From NCBI GenBank assembly GCA_003343995.1, contig QAKE01000091.1:1-14426 (forward strand): a DNA stretch of 14,426 nt, read 5' to 3'. The notes under the pieces were generated by a model that saw nothing but the letters and a program-made list of their open reading frames with translations, was not told where the DNA came from and did not search any database. This DNA is from Bacillota bacterium. Its GTDB lineage: Bacteria; Bacillota; Clostridia; Christensenellales; Borkfalkiaceae. Made by a program: the position numbers and the translations under genes. Shown here one piece after another: positions 6,475-13,524 of the stretch. Numbering within the stretch: the stretch's first letter is position 1; every line of letters starts with the position of its first letter.

Positions 6475-7373
6475 ACAAATTTATCATCGTTACCGATTCG
6501 TGCAGCGATCTGGACAGGGAACTGAGGGAAACCTACAATATCGAATATATGCAGATGCATTATTCCTACGACGATAAGGATTTTCCCGCAAACCTCGATT
6601 GGGACGAAAAGGCGTTTCGGGAATTTTACGGATTGATGCGCGACGGCGTGCGGATCAAAACGACGCAGGTCGTTTCGGACGATTACGAAAAGGCGTTTGA
6701 ATCCTACTTGCGGCAGGGGTACGGGGTGCTTTCCATATCCTGCTCCTCGGCGCTGTCGGGCTCCTATCGCGGCAGTCTGGTTGCGAAAGACAATCTGAAA
6801 AAGAAATACCCCGACGCGGAGATCGTGTGCGTGGACAGCCGCAACGCCTGCTTGGGGCTGGGGCTGATCTGCATTACGGCGGCAAAGCTGCGCGCGGAGG
6901 GAAAAACGCTGGCGGAAACGGCGGCGTATATCGAGGCGCACAAGCAGGAAGTCAATCAATTCGGCGCGGTGGACAATCTGGTTTATCTGAAGCGCGCCGG
7001 CAGGGTGAGCGCCACGAGCGCGGTGTTCGGCGGGCTGCTGCAGGTAAAACCCATCATCATTTCCGACGTCAACGGGCAGAACGTCGCCGTGGAAAAGGTG
7101 AAGGGGCGCCGCAATTCCATGGCGAGAATCGCGGAACTCTTTTGTCAGACCTACCGCCCGCACCCCTATCAGCAGGTATTCGTCGTGCACGGCGATTGCA
7201 TGGAGGACGCGGAGGAGCTGAAACGGCTCGTCGGGGAAGGGCTTGCGGATAAGAACGTCGATGTCAGGATCTGCGGCATCGGACCGATCATCGGCGCAAC
7301 GACGGGGCCGGGGATGCTCGGCGTTTACGGATACGGCAAGGAAGTAACGTACGACGGTGAAAAGCAAAAATGA
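6471..7373 (+). CDS. fakB: DegV-family fatty acid-binding protein, probable FakB
   Basis: A 300-residue DegV protein. FakB proteins sequester a fatty acid, present its carboxylate to FakA for phosphorylation, and release acyl-phosphate to PlsX or PlsY. Motifs in order: VTDSCSDL (7-14), KTTQVVSDD (63-71, the family TSQ site), SISCSSALSGSY (88-99), LKRAGRVSATS (173-183) with FGGLLQVKPII, and GPIIGATTGPGMLG near the C-terminus. The last is unusual: the family normally has GTHTGPG, and the His that helps hold the carboxylate is Thr277 here. The start overlaps the plsX stop (ATGA), with GGAGG just upstream. It is the only DegV gene in the window, and its operon with fakA and plsX makes the FakB role likely. 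The lipid preference cannot be predicted. Confidence 0.88.
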   Translation: MNKFIIVTDSCSDLDRELRETYNIEYMQMHYSYDDKDFPANLDWDEKAFREFYGLMRDGVRIKTTQVVSDDYEKAFESYLRQGYGVLSISCSSALSGSYRGSLVAKDNLKKKYPDAEIVCVDSRNACLGLGLICITAAKLRAEGKTLAETAAYIEAHKQEVNQFGAVDNLVYLKRAGRVSATSAVFGGLLQVKPIIISDVNGQNVAVEKVKGRRNSMARIAELFCQTYRPHPYQQVFVVHGDCMEDAEELKRLVGEGLADKNVDVRICGIGPIIGATTGPGMLGVYGYGKEVTYDGEKQK

Positions 7374-8098
7374 GGCCGATAGAGTACGATCTTCCCCGTA
7401 AAAAACAACCGATATTCGCCTGTTTCAAGGGAATACTGCGCCCGTTTCGCAGAAAGCCGCGCGTGGTTTTTCTGGGCGGAGAAAGCGAGGGCTCGTGTCT
7501 GTATCTCGCAAATCACGCCAACAAAATGGGGCCGATGACCTACGAGATGTTTTTTCCGGTCTATCACGTAAAGTGGGGCGCGCACGAAATGCTGGGCAAT
7601 TACGCGATGCGCAAAGCCTATCTGCGGGACGTGCTTTACATGCAAAAAAACAAAATGGGGAAAAACAAGGCGGCGTTCAAGGCGGCCTTCGAGGCGTTTT
7701 TTTCCAAATACGTCTATCGCGGCATGAAATTTTTGCCTACCTATCCCGACGGCAGATTGGCAAAAACGGTGAAAAAGAGCGTGGAAATTTTGGAAAACGG
7801 CATATCGTTGATGATTTTTCCGGAAAATTCCAACGCGGGATACAGCGACGAGCTTTCCGAGTTTTTTTCGGGGTTCGTGCTGGTGGCGGAGCTGTACCGC
7901 CGCAGGCACGGCGAGGATATTCCCGTGCGGCCGGTATATTATCATAAGAAAAAGCGGCTGATCGTCGCCGACGTGCCCCGCACTCTCGGGGAATACAAGG
8001 CGGAGGGCAGAAGCCGCGACGAAATCGCCGAAGATTTCCGCCTTAAAACGAACGATTTGTTCCGCCGCATCGAAAGCGGCGAATTTGACCGCCCGTAA
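7370..8098 (+). CDS. PlsC-like acyltransferase, divergent active site
   Basis: A 242-residue protein resembling 1-acylglycerol-phosphate acyltransferases (PlsC/LPLAT fold). It has LANHANKMGP (46-55) where PlsC has the catalytic NHxxxxD; His49 is kept but the Asp position is Gly54. MIFPENSNAGY (148-158) corresponds to the FPEGTR block. No strong transmembrane segment is evident, so membrane attachment may be peripheral. It is the last gene of the fakA operon, with ATGA overlap of the fakB stop, and is followed by a terminator. From context it could transfer an acyl group to a glycerophosphate or other lipid acceptor. The missing Asp could mean a different mechanism, different substrate or loss of activity. 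The fold assignment is fairly confident, the reaction is not. Confidence 0.7.
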   Translation: MRPIEYDLPRKKQPIFACFKGILRPFRRKPRVVFLGGESEGSCLYLANHANKMGPMTYEMFFPVYHVKWGAHEMLGNYAMRKAYLRDVLYMQKNKMGKNKAAFKAAFEAFFSKYVYRGMKFLPTYPDGRLAKTVKKSVEILENGISLMIFPENSNAGYSDELSEFFSGFVLVAELYRRRHGEDIPVRPVYYHKKKRLIVADVPRTLGEYKAEGRSRDEIAEDFRLKTNDLFRRIESGEFDRP

Positions 8099-8128
8099 CC
8101 GCGCGGACATAAATCGCAAGCGAAAAAC

Positions 8129-8150
8129 CCGCCCGACAAGGCGGTTTTTT
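8129..8150 (+). terminator. Terminator of the fak-plsX operon
   Basis: GC stem CCGCC (8129-8133) and GGCGG (8140-8144), 6-nt loop, preceded by an A-run and followed by TTTTTT. It begins 30 nt after the acyltransferase stop codon and reads on the plus strand. Confidence 0.85.
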
Positions 8151-8287
8151 GCCGTTTATAGGGAATTTACGGCAGCGAAAAAGGGAAATTTTCCGAAAAA
8201 CTCACGGATTTTCGCATATATGACAGAGCTTGCAAAGGATATGAAATTTTGCAAGACTGCAAGGCTTGTACGGGGAAGTGAGGAAAA

Positions 8288-8335
8288 ACAAAAAGAATAC
8301 GCGCCCAAAAGGTTACTTCGCTTTCGGGCGCGTAT
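8288..8335 (-). terminator. Terminator of the carAB-dapFL operon
   Basis: A perfect 10-bp stem, ATACGCGCCC (8297-8306) with GGGCGCGTAT (8326-8335), followed on the minus strand by TTCTTTTTG. It lies 18 nt past the dapL stop. The plus-strand side lacks a T-run, so it serves the minus strand. Confidence 0.82.
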
Positions 8336-8353
8336 CATATAAATCATTAAAAA

Positions 8354-9547
8354 TCAGTTGTGCTTGCTTAAAAGTTTTTTAATTCTTTCGGCGGCTTCCT
8401 CCGTATCCTTCGTGTCGCCGAAAGTGGAAAACCGGAAATAGCCTTCCCCGCATTTTCCGAATCCCTCGCCCGGAGTTCCGACGACCTGAATTTCGTTTAA
8501 CAGCATATCGAAAAACTCCCAGCTTCCCAAGCCGTCGGGGCATTTCATCCAGATATACGGGGCGTTTTTTCCGCCGGTGTACCAAATATTCGATTCGTCG
8601 AGCGCTTGCATGATAACTTTTGCGTTGTTTTTATACACGGAAATATTTTCGTGTATTTGTTTTTGCCCTTCGGGCGTAAATACAGCCGCGCCGCCTTTTT
8701 GAATAATGTAAGAAACGCCGTTGGTTTTCGTCGTGCGGTTTCTTACCCACATGGCGTTGAAGTTCATGCCGTTTCTTTCCAAAGTTTTCGGAATTACGGT
8801 ATAACCCAATCGCGTTCCCGTAAAGCCCGCCGTTTTGGAAAGAGAACAAATTTCGATCGCGCAAGTTCTTGCCCCGTCGATTTCAAATATGCTGCGGGGC
8901 AAAGCGTTGTCTTCGATAAAGGCTTCGTATGCGGCGTCAAACAAGATAACGGAGCCGCGTTCGTTGGCATAATCAACCCATTCTTTAAGCTGTTTTTTAT
9001 CGAACACCGCGCCCGTGGGATTATTCGGCGAACAAATATACAGGATATCTGCCCGCAAATTTTTATCGGGTTTCGGCAAAAATCCGTTTTCTCTGTCGGA
9101 ATCGAGATGAACGATCGTTCTTCCCGCCATGACGTTTGCGTCTACGTATGCGGGATACGCGGGCTCGATCACGAGCGCCGAATCGGAACGGTCGAATAAA
9201 TCGAGTATATCGCCGAGCTCGTCGCTCGCGCCGCCGGAAACGAATACTTCTTCGCTTTCGAGCTTTACGCCGCGGCGGAGATAGTGCGCCGCGATGCGCT
9301 CTCTTAAAAACGGCGCGCCGCATTCCGGCATATAACCGTGAAAGGTTTCTTTCTCCGCTTGGTCGTTTACGCCGTCGTGCAGCGCTTCGATCACCGCGTT
9401 GCAAAGGGGGAGAGAAACGTCGCCTATGCCCAGCTTCAGCAGCTTTTTATCGGGATTCAGCTCCGTGTATCTTTTTGTTTTCTGCGCAATGCGGAAAAAC
9501 AGGTAAGAATCTTTTAAATTCGCATAATTCATGTTGGGCTTCAGCAT
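8354..9547 (-). CDS. dapL: LL-diaminopimelate aminotransferase DapL
   Basis: A 397-residue PLP enzyme that converts tetrahydrodipicolinate directly to LL-diaminopimelate with glutamate as amino donor, for lysine and peptidoglycan. Visible features are SPNNPTG (173-179), DAAYEAF (204-210), the PLP lysine Lys238 in SLSKTAGFTGTRLGY, a WVRNRTTKTNG stretch typical of DapL, and FRFSTFGDTKD near the end with the substrate carboxylate Arg. One departure: VSGGASDELGD (103-113) replaces the usual VSDGAK(S/C)DIGR, losing its Lys. The frame extends upstream to 9751, but the ATG at 9547 is the start: AAGGAG lies 7 nt before it and similarity begins there. It overlaps the dapF stop by 7 nt, so the two are translationally coupled and catalyse consecutive steps. 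Confidence 0.93.
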   Translation of the reverse strand: MLKPNMNYANLKDSYLFFRIAQKTKRYTELNPDKKLLKLGIGDVSLPLCNAVIEALHDGVNDQAEKETFHGYMPECGAPFLRERIAAHYLRRGVKLESEEVFVSGGASDELGDILDLFDRSDSALVIEPAYPAYVDANVMAGRTIVHLDSDRENGFLPKPDKNLRADILYICSPNNPTGAVFDKKQLKEWVDYANERGSVILFDAAYEAFIEDNALPRSIFEIDGARTCAIEICSLSKTAGFTGTRLGYTVIPKTLERNGMNFNAMWVRNRTTKTNGVSYIIQKGGAAVFTPEGQKQIHENISVYKNNAKVIMQALDESNIWYTGGKNAPYIWMKCPDGLGSWEFFDMLLNEIQVVGTPGEGFGKCGEGYFRFSTFGDTKDTEEAAERIKKLLSKHN

Positions 9548-10332
9548 ACGGTATCTCCTTCGTAAACAAATTCCGCGGGACCGGTCATGATCGCCTCTCC
9601 GTCCTTGTTTACCTTGATTTTCAAATCTCCGCCGTCGAGTTTTACGGTGACGAATTCGCCTTGGTTCACGTATCCTTTTTGCACCGCGGCGGAAACGGAA
9701 GCGCAAGCGCCCGTGCCGCAAGCCATGGTGATTCCGCTGCCCCGTTCCCAAACCCGCATTCGCAAGGTGTTTCCGTCGATCACCTGAACGAATTCTACGT
9801 TGACGCCGTCGGGAAAATGTTTATCGTGCTCGATTTGCGGGCCGATTACGGCAATCGGCTGTTTTTCCGCATCTGCAACGAATACGACGGCGTGCGGGTT
9901 TCCGACGGAAACGGGGACGATGTCGGTCGGTTTTCCGTTCGCGGCGACGGTGATTTCGTCAAAGCATACGGTTTTTCCCATGTCTACGGAAACCTGCCTG
10001 ACTTTTCCGCGCGTAACGAAAAGCTCGAGCGTTTTTATTCCCGAAAGGGTTTCGATTTTCAAATGCGTTTTATCGGTGTAGCCTTTATCGTAAACGTATT
10101 TTCCCACGCAGCGGATGCCGTTGCCGCACATTTTTGCCTCGCTTCCGTCGGCGTTGAATATCCGCATTTTAAAATCGGCGGTCTTTGACGGCGATATGTA
10201 TATCATGCCGTCGGAACCCGCGCCGAAATGTCTTTCGGAAAGTTTGATCGATAATTCCGTTATATTTTCGGGGACTTCGCCGAAAACGTACAAATAATCG
10301 TTTCCGAGTCCGTGCATTTTTGTAAAGTGCAT
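9541..10332 (-). CDS. dapF: Diaminopimelate epimerase DapF
   Basis: A 263-residue cofactor-free racemase that converts LL- to meso-diaminopimelate, the precursor of lysine and the cell-wall cross-link. It opens with the typical FTKMHGLGNDY. The two catalytic thiols are Cys69 in KMCGNGIRC and Cys205 in MACGTGACAS; NPHAVVF (145-151) and WERGSG (195-200) are also family signatures. Length is normal. The ATG at 10332 is preceded by AAAGGA (10341-10346), which overlaps the carB stop codon. It begins 12 nt after carB and overlaps the dapL start. Its product is made from that of DapL, so this is a short DAP segment appended to the carAB genes. Confidence 0.96.
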   Translation of the reverse strand: MHFTKMHGLGNDYLYVFGEVPENITELSIKLSERHFGAGSDGMIYISPSKTADFKMRIFNADGSEAKMCGNGIRCVGKYVYDKGYTDKTHLKIETLSGIKTLELFVTRGKVRQVSVDMGKTVCFDEITVAANGKPTDIVPVSVGNPHAVVFVADAEKQPIAVIGPQIEHDKHFPDGVNVEFVQVIDGNTLRMRVWERGSGITMACGTGACASVSAAVQKGYVNQGEFVTVKLDGGDLKIKVNKDGEAIMTGPAEFVYEGDTVC

Positions 10333-10344
10333 AGTTTATTTCCT

Positions 10345-13300
10345 TTATTCGTTTATTGTCGATATCCCGATCGTCACTTCTTCGAGTACGTCGAGCAGAA
10401 CCTTGACCGTATCGAGCGACGAAAGAACGGTAACGTTGTTTTCTATGGCGCAGCGGCGGATTGCCGCTCCGTCCTGATAATGCACGCCCGACAGAATGGC
10501 GCGGGTATTGATCACGTAGCTGACGTAGCCCGCGCGGATGGAGTCGAGGATCTCTTCGCTGCCTTCGCTGAGTTTTCTGCGGATTCTCGTTCTGATGCCG
10601 TGTTCTTTCAAAAAGTCTGCCGTTCCTACCGTCGCTTCGATATTGAATCCCATATCGTAAAATCTTCTGATTAAGGGAAGGGCTTCCTTTTTATCCTCAT
10701 CGGCAAGCGTTACGATAACTGTTCCGTAATTCTGCATATGGACGCCGGACGCGATAAACGCCTTATACAAAGCGCGATGCAGTTTTTTGTCGTAGCCTAT
10801 CGCTTCGCCCGTAGATTTCATTTCGGGGGAAAGGTAGGAATCCATGCCTTTCAGTTTGGAAAACGAAAACGCGGGGGCTTTTACGTACCAACGCTCTTTT
10901 TCCTTCGGATACGTTTCGGTTAAGCCCTGTTCTTTCAGCGATTTTCCGAGGGTGACGAACGTCGCGATGTCGGGCAGATCGTACCCCGTCGCTTTGGACA
11001 GGAACGGAACGCTCCTCGACGAACGGGGGTTGACTTCGATGATATAAACGTTTTCGCATTCATCTACGATAAACTGAATGTTGAAAAGTCCGATAATGCC
11101 TATTCCGAGCCCTAATTTTTCGGTATACTCGAGAATGGTTTTCTTGACGTTTTCCGAAATGCTGAAAGTCGGATATACGCTGATACTGTCGCCCGAGTGC
11201 ACGCCCGTGCGCTCGACGAGTTCCATAATTCCCGAAACGAATACGGTTTTGCCGTCGCAGACGGCGTCGACTTCCACTTCCTTGCCGCGGATGTATTTAT
11301 CGATGAGAACGGGGCGTTCTGCGTCGATTTCCACCGCCGTTTTGAGATAATGGCAAAGCGCTTCCTCCTTGGCGACGATTTGCATGGCTCTGCCGCCTAA
11401 AACGAAAGAGGGGCGGACGAGAACGGGATAGCCGATCTTTTTCGCCGCGGCGATGCCGTCTTGTATGTTCGTAACGGCGCAGCCTTGGGGCTGCGGGATC
11501 TGAAGGGCTTTGAGAAGTTTTTCGAACGCCTCCCTGTTTTCGGCTTTTTCGATGGCGTCGCTGTCGGTGCCTATGATTTTAACGCCCCTTTTCCTTAACG
11601 GCTCGGCAAGGTTGATCGCCGTCTGCCCGCCGAGGGACGCCAGCACGCCTTCGGGCTTTTCGAGCAGGATTACGTTCATGACGTCTTCCGCGGTCAGCGG
11701 CTCGAAATACAGCTTGTCGCTGGTGGTGTAGTCGGTGGAAACCGTTTCCGGATTGTTGTTGATAATGATCGCTTCATATCCTGCCGCCTGTATGGTTTTC
11801 ACCGCGTGAACGGTGGAATAGTCGAACTCTACGCCCTGTCCTATGCGGATCGGACCGCTGCCCAATACGATGATTTTCCTTTTATCGGACACGACCGATT
11901 CGTTTTCTTCTTCGTAAGAGGAGTAAAAATACGGCACGTAGCTTTTGAATTCCGCGGAGCAGGTGTCCACCGTTTTATAAACGGGAAAGAGATTTTCCCG
12001 TTTTCTCAGCCGATAAACCTGAGCTTCGGAAATATTCCACAGCTCGGCGATCTCTTGATCCGAAAAGCCGGTCTTTTTCGCGGTGGCGAGCGTTTCGGCG
12101 TCGAGGGGATTGTTTTGAATTTCCGTTTCCGTATCGGTTATATTTTTCAACTTACACAAAAAGAATTTATCGATCCGCGTTTGTTTTGCGATCGTTTCGA
12201 TCGGTACGTTTCTGCGTAAAAGCTCGGCGATCGCGTAAATCCTGTCGTCCGTGCCCTGCCGTATGTATTCGAGCAGCGCTTCGCTTGTTTCGCGGTCGAA
12301 TTTGCGCATATGCAAATGATAAATTCCGATTTCAAGCGAGCGGATGCCTTTCAATAAACTCTCTTCGAAGGTTCTGCCTATGCTCATCGTTTCGCCCGTT
12401 GCCTTCATCTGCGTGCCGAGCCGGTTGTCGGCGTCGGTAAATTTATCGAAGGCGAATCTCGGCATTTTGGTTACGACGTAATCGAGCGCGGGCTCAAACG
12501 CCGCCGAAGTGTTGGCAAGCGGGATTTCCTCCAAACGCATACCGACCGCGATTTTGGCGGAAACCCTCGCTATGGGGTAGCCGCTCGCCTTGCTCGCGAG
12601 GGCGGACGAGCGCGATACTCTGGGGTTTACTTCTATCAGATAATACCGGAAGGAATCGGGATCGAGGGCGAACTGTACGTTACAGCCGCCTTCTATTTTA
12701 AGTTCCCGTATGATTTTCAGCGCGCTGTTGCGCAGCATCTGGTATTCTTTGTTGGTTAAAGTCTGCGACGGACAAACGACGACGGAATCGCCCGTATGTA
12801 TTCCTACGGGGTCGAGGTTTTCCATGTTGCATACGGTGATCGCCGTGTCGTTTGCGTCGCGTATCGCTTCGTATTCTATTTCCTTATAGCCTTTAATGCT
12901 TTTTTCGACGAGCACCTGATGCACGGGGGATAATTTCAGCGCGTTTTTGAGTATTTCGAAGCATTCCTTTTCGTCGTCGGCAAATCCGCCGCCCGTTCCG
13001 CCCAACGTGAACGCGGGGCGTAAAACGACGGGATAGCCGATCTTCTTTGCGATTTCCAAGCCTTTTTCTACCGTGTACGCGATTTCGGACGGCAAAACGG
13101 GTTCGCCCAGATCTTTGCAAAGCTTTTTAAAAAGATTTCTGTCCTCCGCTCTTTCTATGCTGTCCGTTTTCGTACCTAAAAGCTCGCACCCGCATTCTTT
13201 CAGGATGCCTTTCTTTTCCAGCTGTACGGCTAAATTCAGCCCCGTCTGTCCGCCTATTCCCGCCAGAACGGCGTCGGGCCGCTCGTGCCTTACGATTTTT

Positions 13301-13524
13301 GCAATGTATTCGAGCGTTAAAGGCTCCATATAAACCTTGTCGGCGACGGAGGCGTCGGTCATGATCGTTGCGGGGTTGGAGTTGCAGAGGACGACGCTGT
13401 AACCTTCTTCTTTGAGCGCCAGACAGGCTTGCGTGCCCGCATAGTCGAATTCCGCCGCCTGTCCGATCACGATAGGTCCGCTGCCGATAACAAGTATTTT
13501 TTTGATATCGTTTCTTTTAGGCAT
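10345..13524 (-). CDS. carB: Carbamoyl-phosphate synthase large subunit
   Basis: A 1059-residue synthetase subunit with internal duplication. It makes carbamoyl phosphate from bicarbonate, ATP and ammonia delivered by CarA, for pyrimidines and arginine. The first half has GSGPIVIGQAAEFDYAG (14-30), an ATP-grasp with GGTGGGF (175-181) and EVNPRVSRSSALASKA (298-313). An oligomerisation segment follows (about 400-550). The second half repeats the pattern with GSGPIRIGQGVEFDYS (555-570), LGGRAMQ, and EVNPRSSRSVPFLSKA. The last ~125 residues are the MGS-like allosteric domain. Length is close to the family's ~1070. The ATG at 13524 has GAGGG 9 nt upstream and lies within the last codons of carA, an 8-nt overlap typical of subunit coupling. 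No frameshift was found. dapF follows after 12 nt. Confidence 0.98.
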   Translation of the reverse strand: MPKRNDIKKILVIGSGPIVIGQAAEFDYAGTQACLALKEEGYSVVLCNSNPATIMTDASVADKVYMEPLTLEYIAKIVRHERPDAVLAGIGGQTGLNLAVQLEKKGILKECGCELLGTKTDSIERAEDRNLFKKLCKDLGEPVLPSEIAYTVEKGLEIAKKIGYPVVLRPAFTLGGTGGGFADDEKECFEILKNALKLSPVHQVLVEKSIKGYKEIEYEAIRDANDTAITVCNMENLDPVGIHTGDSVVVCPSQTLTNKEYQMLRNSALKIIRELKIEGGCNVQFALDPDSFRYYLIEVNPRVSRSSALASKASGYPIARVSAKIAVGMRLEEIPLANTSAAFEPALDYVVTKMPRFAFDKFTDADNRLGTQMKATGETMSIGRTFEESLLKGIRSLEIGIYHLHMRKFDRETSEALLEYIRQGTDDRIYAIAELLRRNVPIETIAKQTRIDKFFLCKLKNITDTETEIQNNPLDAETLATAKKTGFSDQEIAELWNISEAQVYRLRKRENLFPVYKTVDTCSAEFKSYVPYFYSSYEEENESVVSDKRKIIVLGSGPIRIGQGVEFDYSTVHAVKTIQAAGYEAIIINNNPETVSTDYTTSDKLYFEPLTAEDVMNVILLEKPEGVLASLGGQTAINLAEPLRKRGVKIIGTDSDAIEKAENREAFEKLLKALQIPQPQGCAVTNIQDGIAAAKKIGYPVLVRPSFVLGGRAMQIVAKEEALCHYLKTAVEIDAERPVLIDKYIRGKEVEVDAVCDGKTVFVSGIMELVERTGVHSGDSISVYPTFSISENVKKTILEYTEKLGLGIGIIGLFNIQFIVDECENVYIIEVNPRSSRSVPFLSKATGYDLPDIATFVTLGKSLKEQGLTETYPKEKERWYVKAPAFSFSKLKGMDSYLSPEMKSTGEAIGYDKKLHRALYKAFIASGVHMQNYGTVIVTLADEDKKEALPLIRRFYDMGFNIEATVGTADFLKEHGIRTRIRRKLSEGSEEILDSIRAGYVSYVINTRAILSGVHYQDGAAIRRCAIENNVTVLSSLDTVKVLLDVLEEVTIGISTINE

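Larger units (their letters stand above)
8099..8353. other. Convergent intergenic region
   Basis: About 255 nt between the ends of the fak and carAB-dapFL operons. It contains one terminator for each (8129-8150 plus strand; 8288-8335 minus strand) and an 8-bp hairpin at 8229-8255 of unknown meaning. No convincing gene is seen; a short open frame on the plus strand has no ribosome binding site. Confidence 0.7.

Noticed and set aside
5928..7367. Long open frame opposite plsX and fakB (479 codons).
   Set aside because: It is a shadow frame in GC-rich DNA lying fully opposite two clear genes, with low-complexity composition and no family resemblance.
8085..8342. An 85-codon open frame on the plus strand across the convergent gap.
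   Set aside because: It overlaps the acyltransferase end and both terminators, has no ribosome binding site and no recognisable domain.
9548..9751. 68-residue Arg-rich extension of DapL.
   Set aside because: It is the antisense-like alternate frame of dapF; DapL similarity and a ribosome binding site both begin at 9547.
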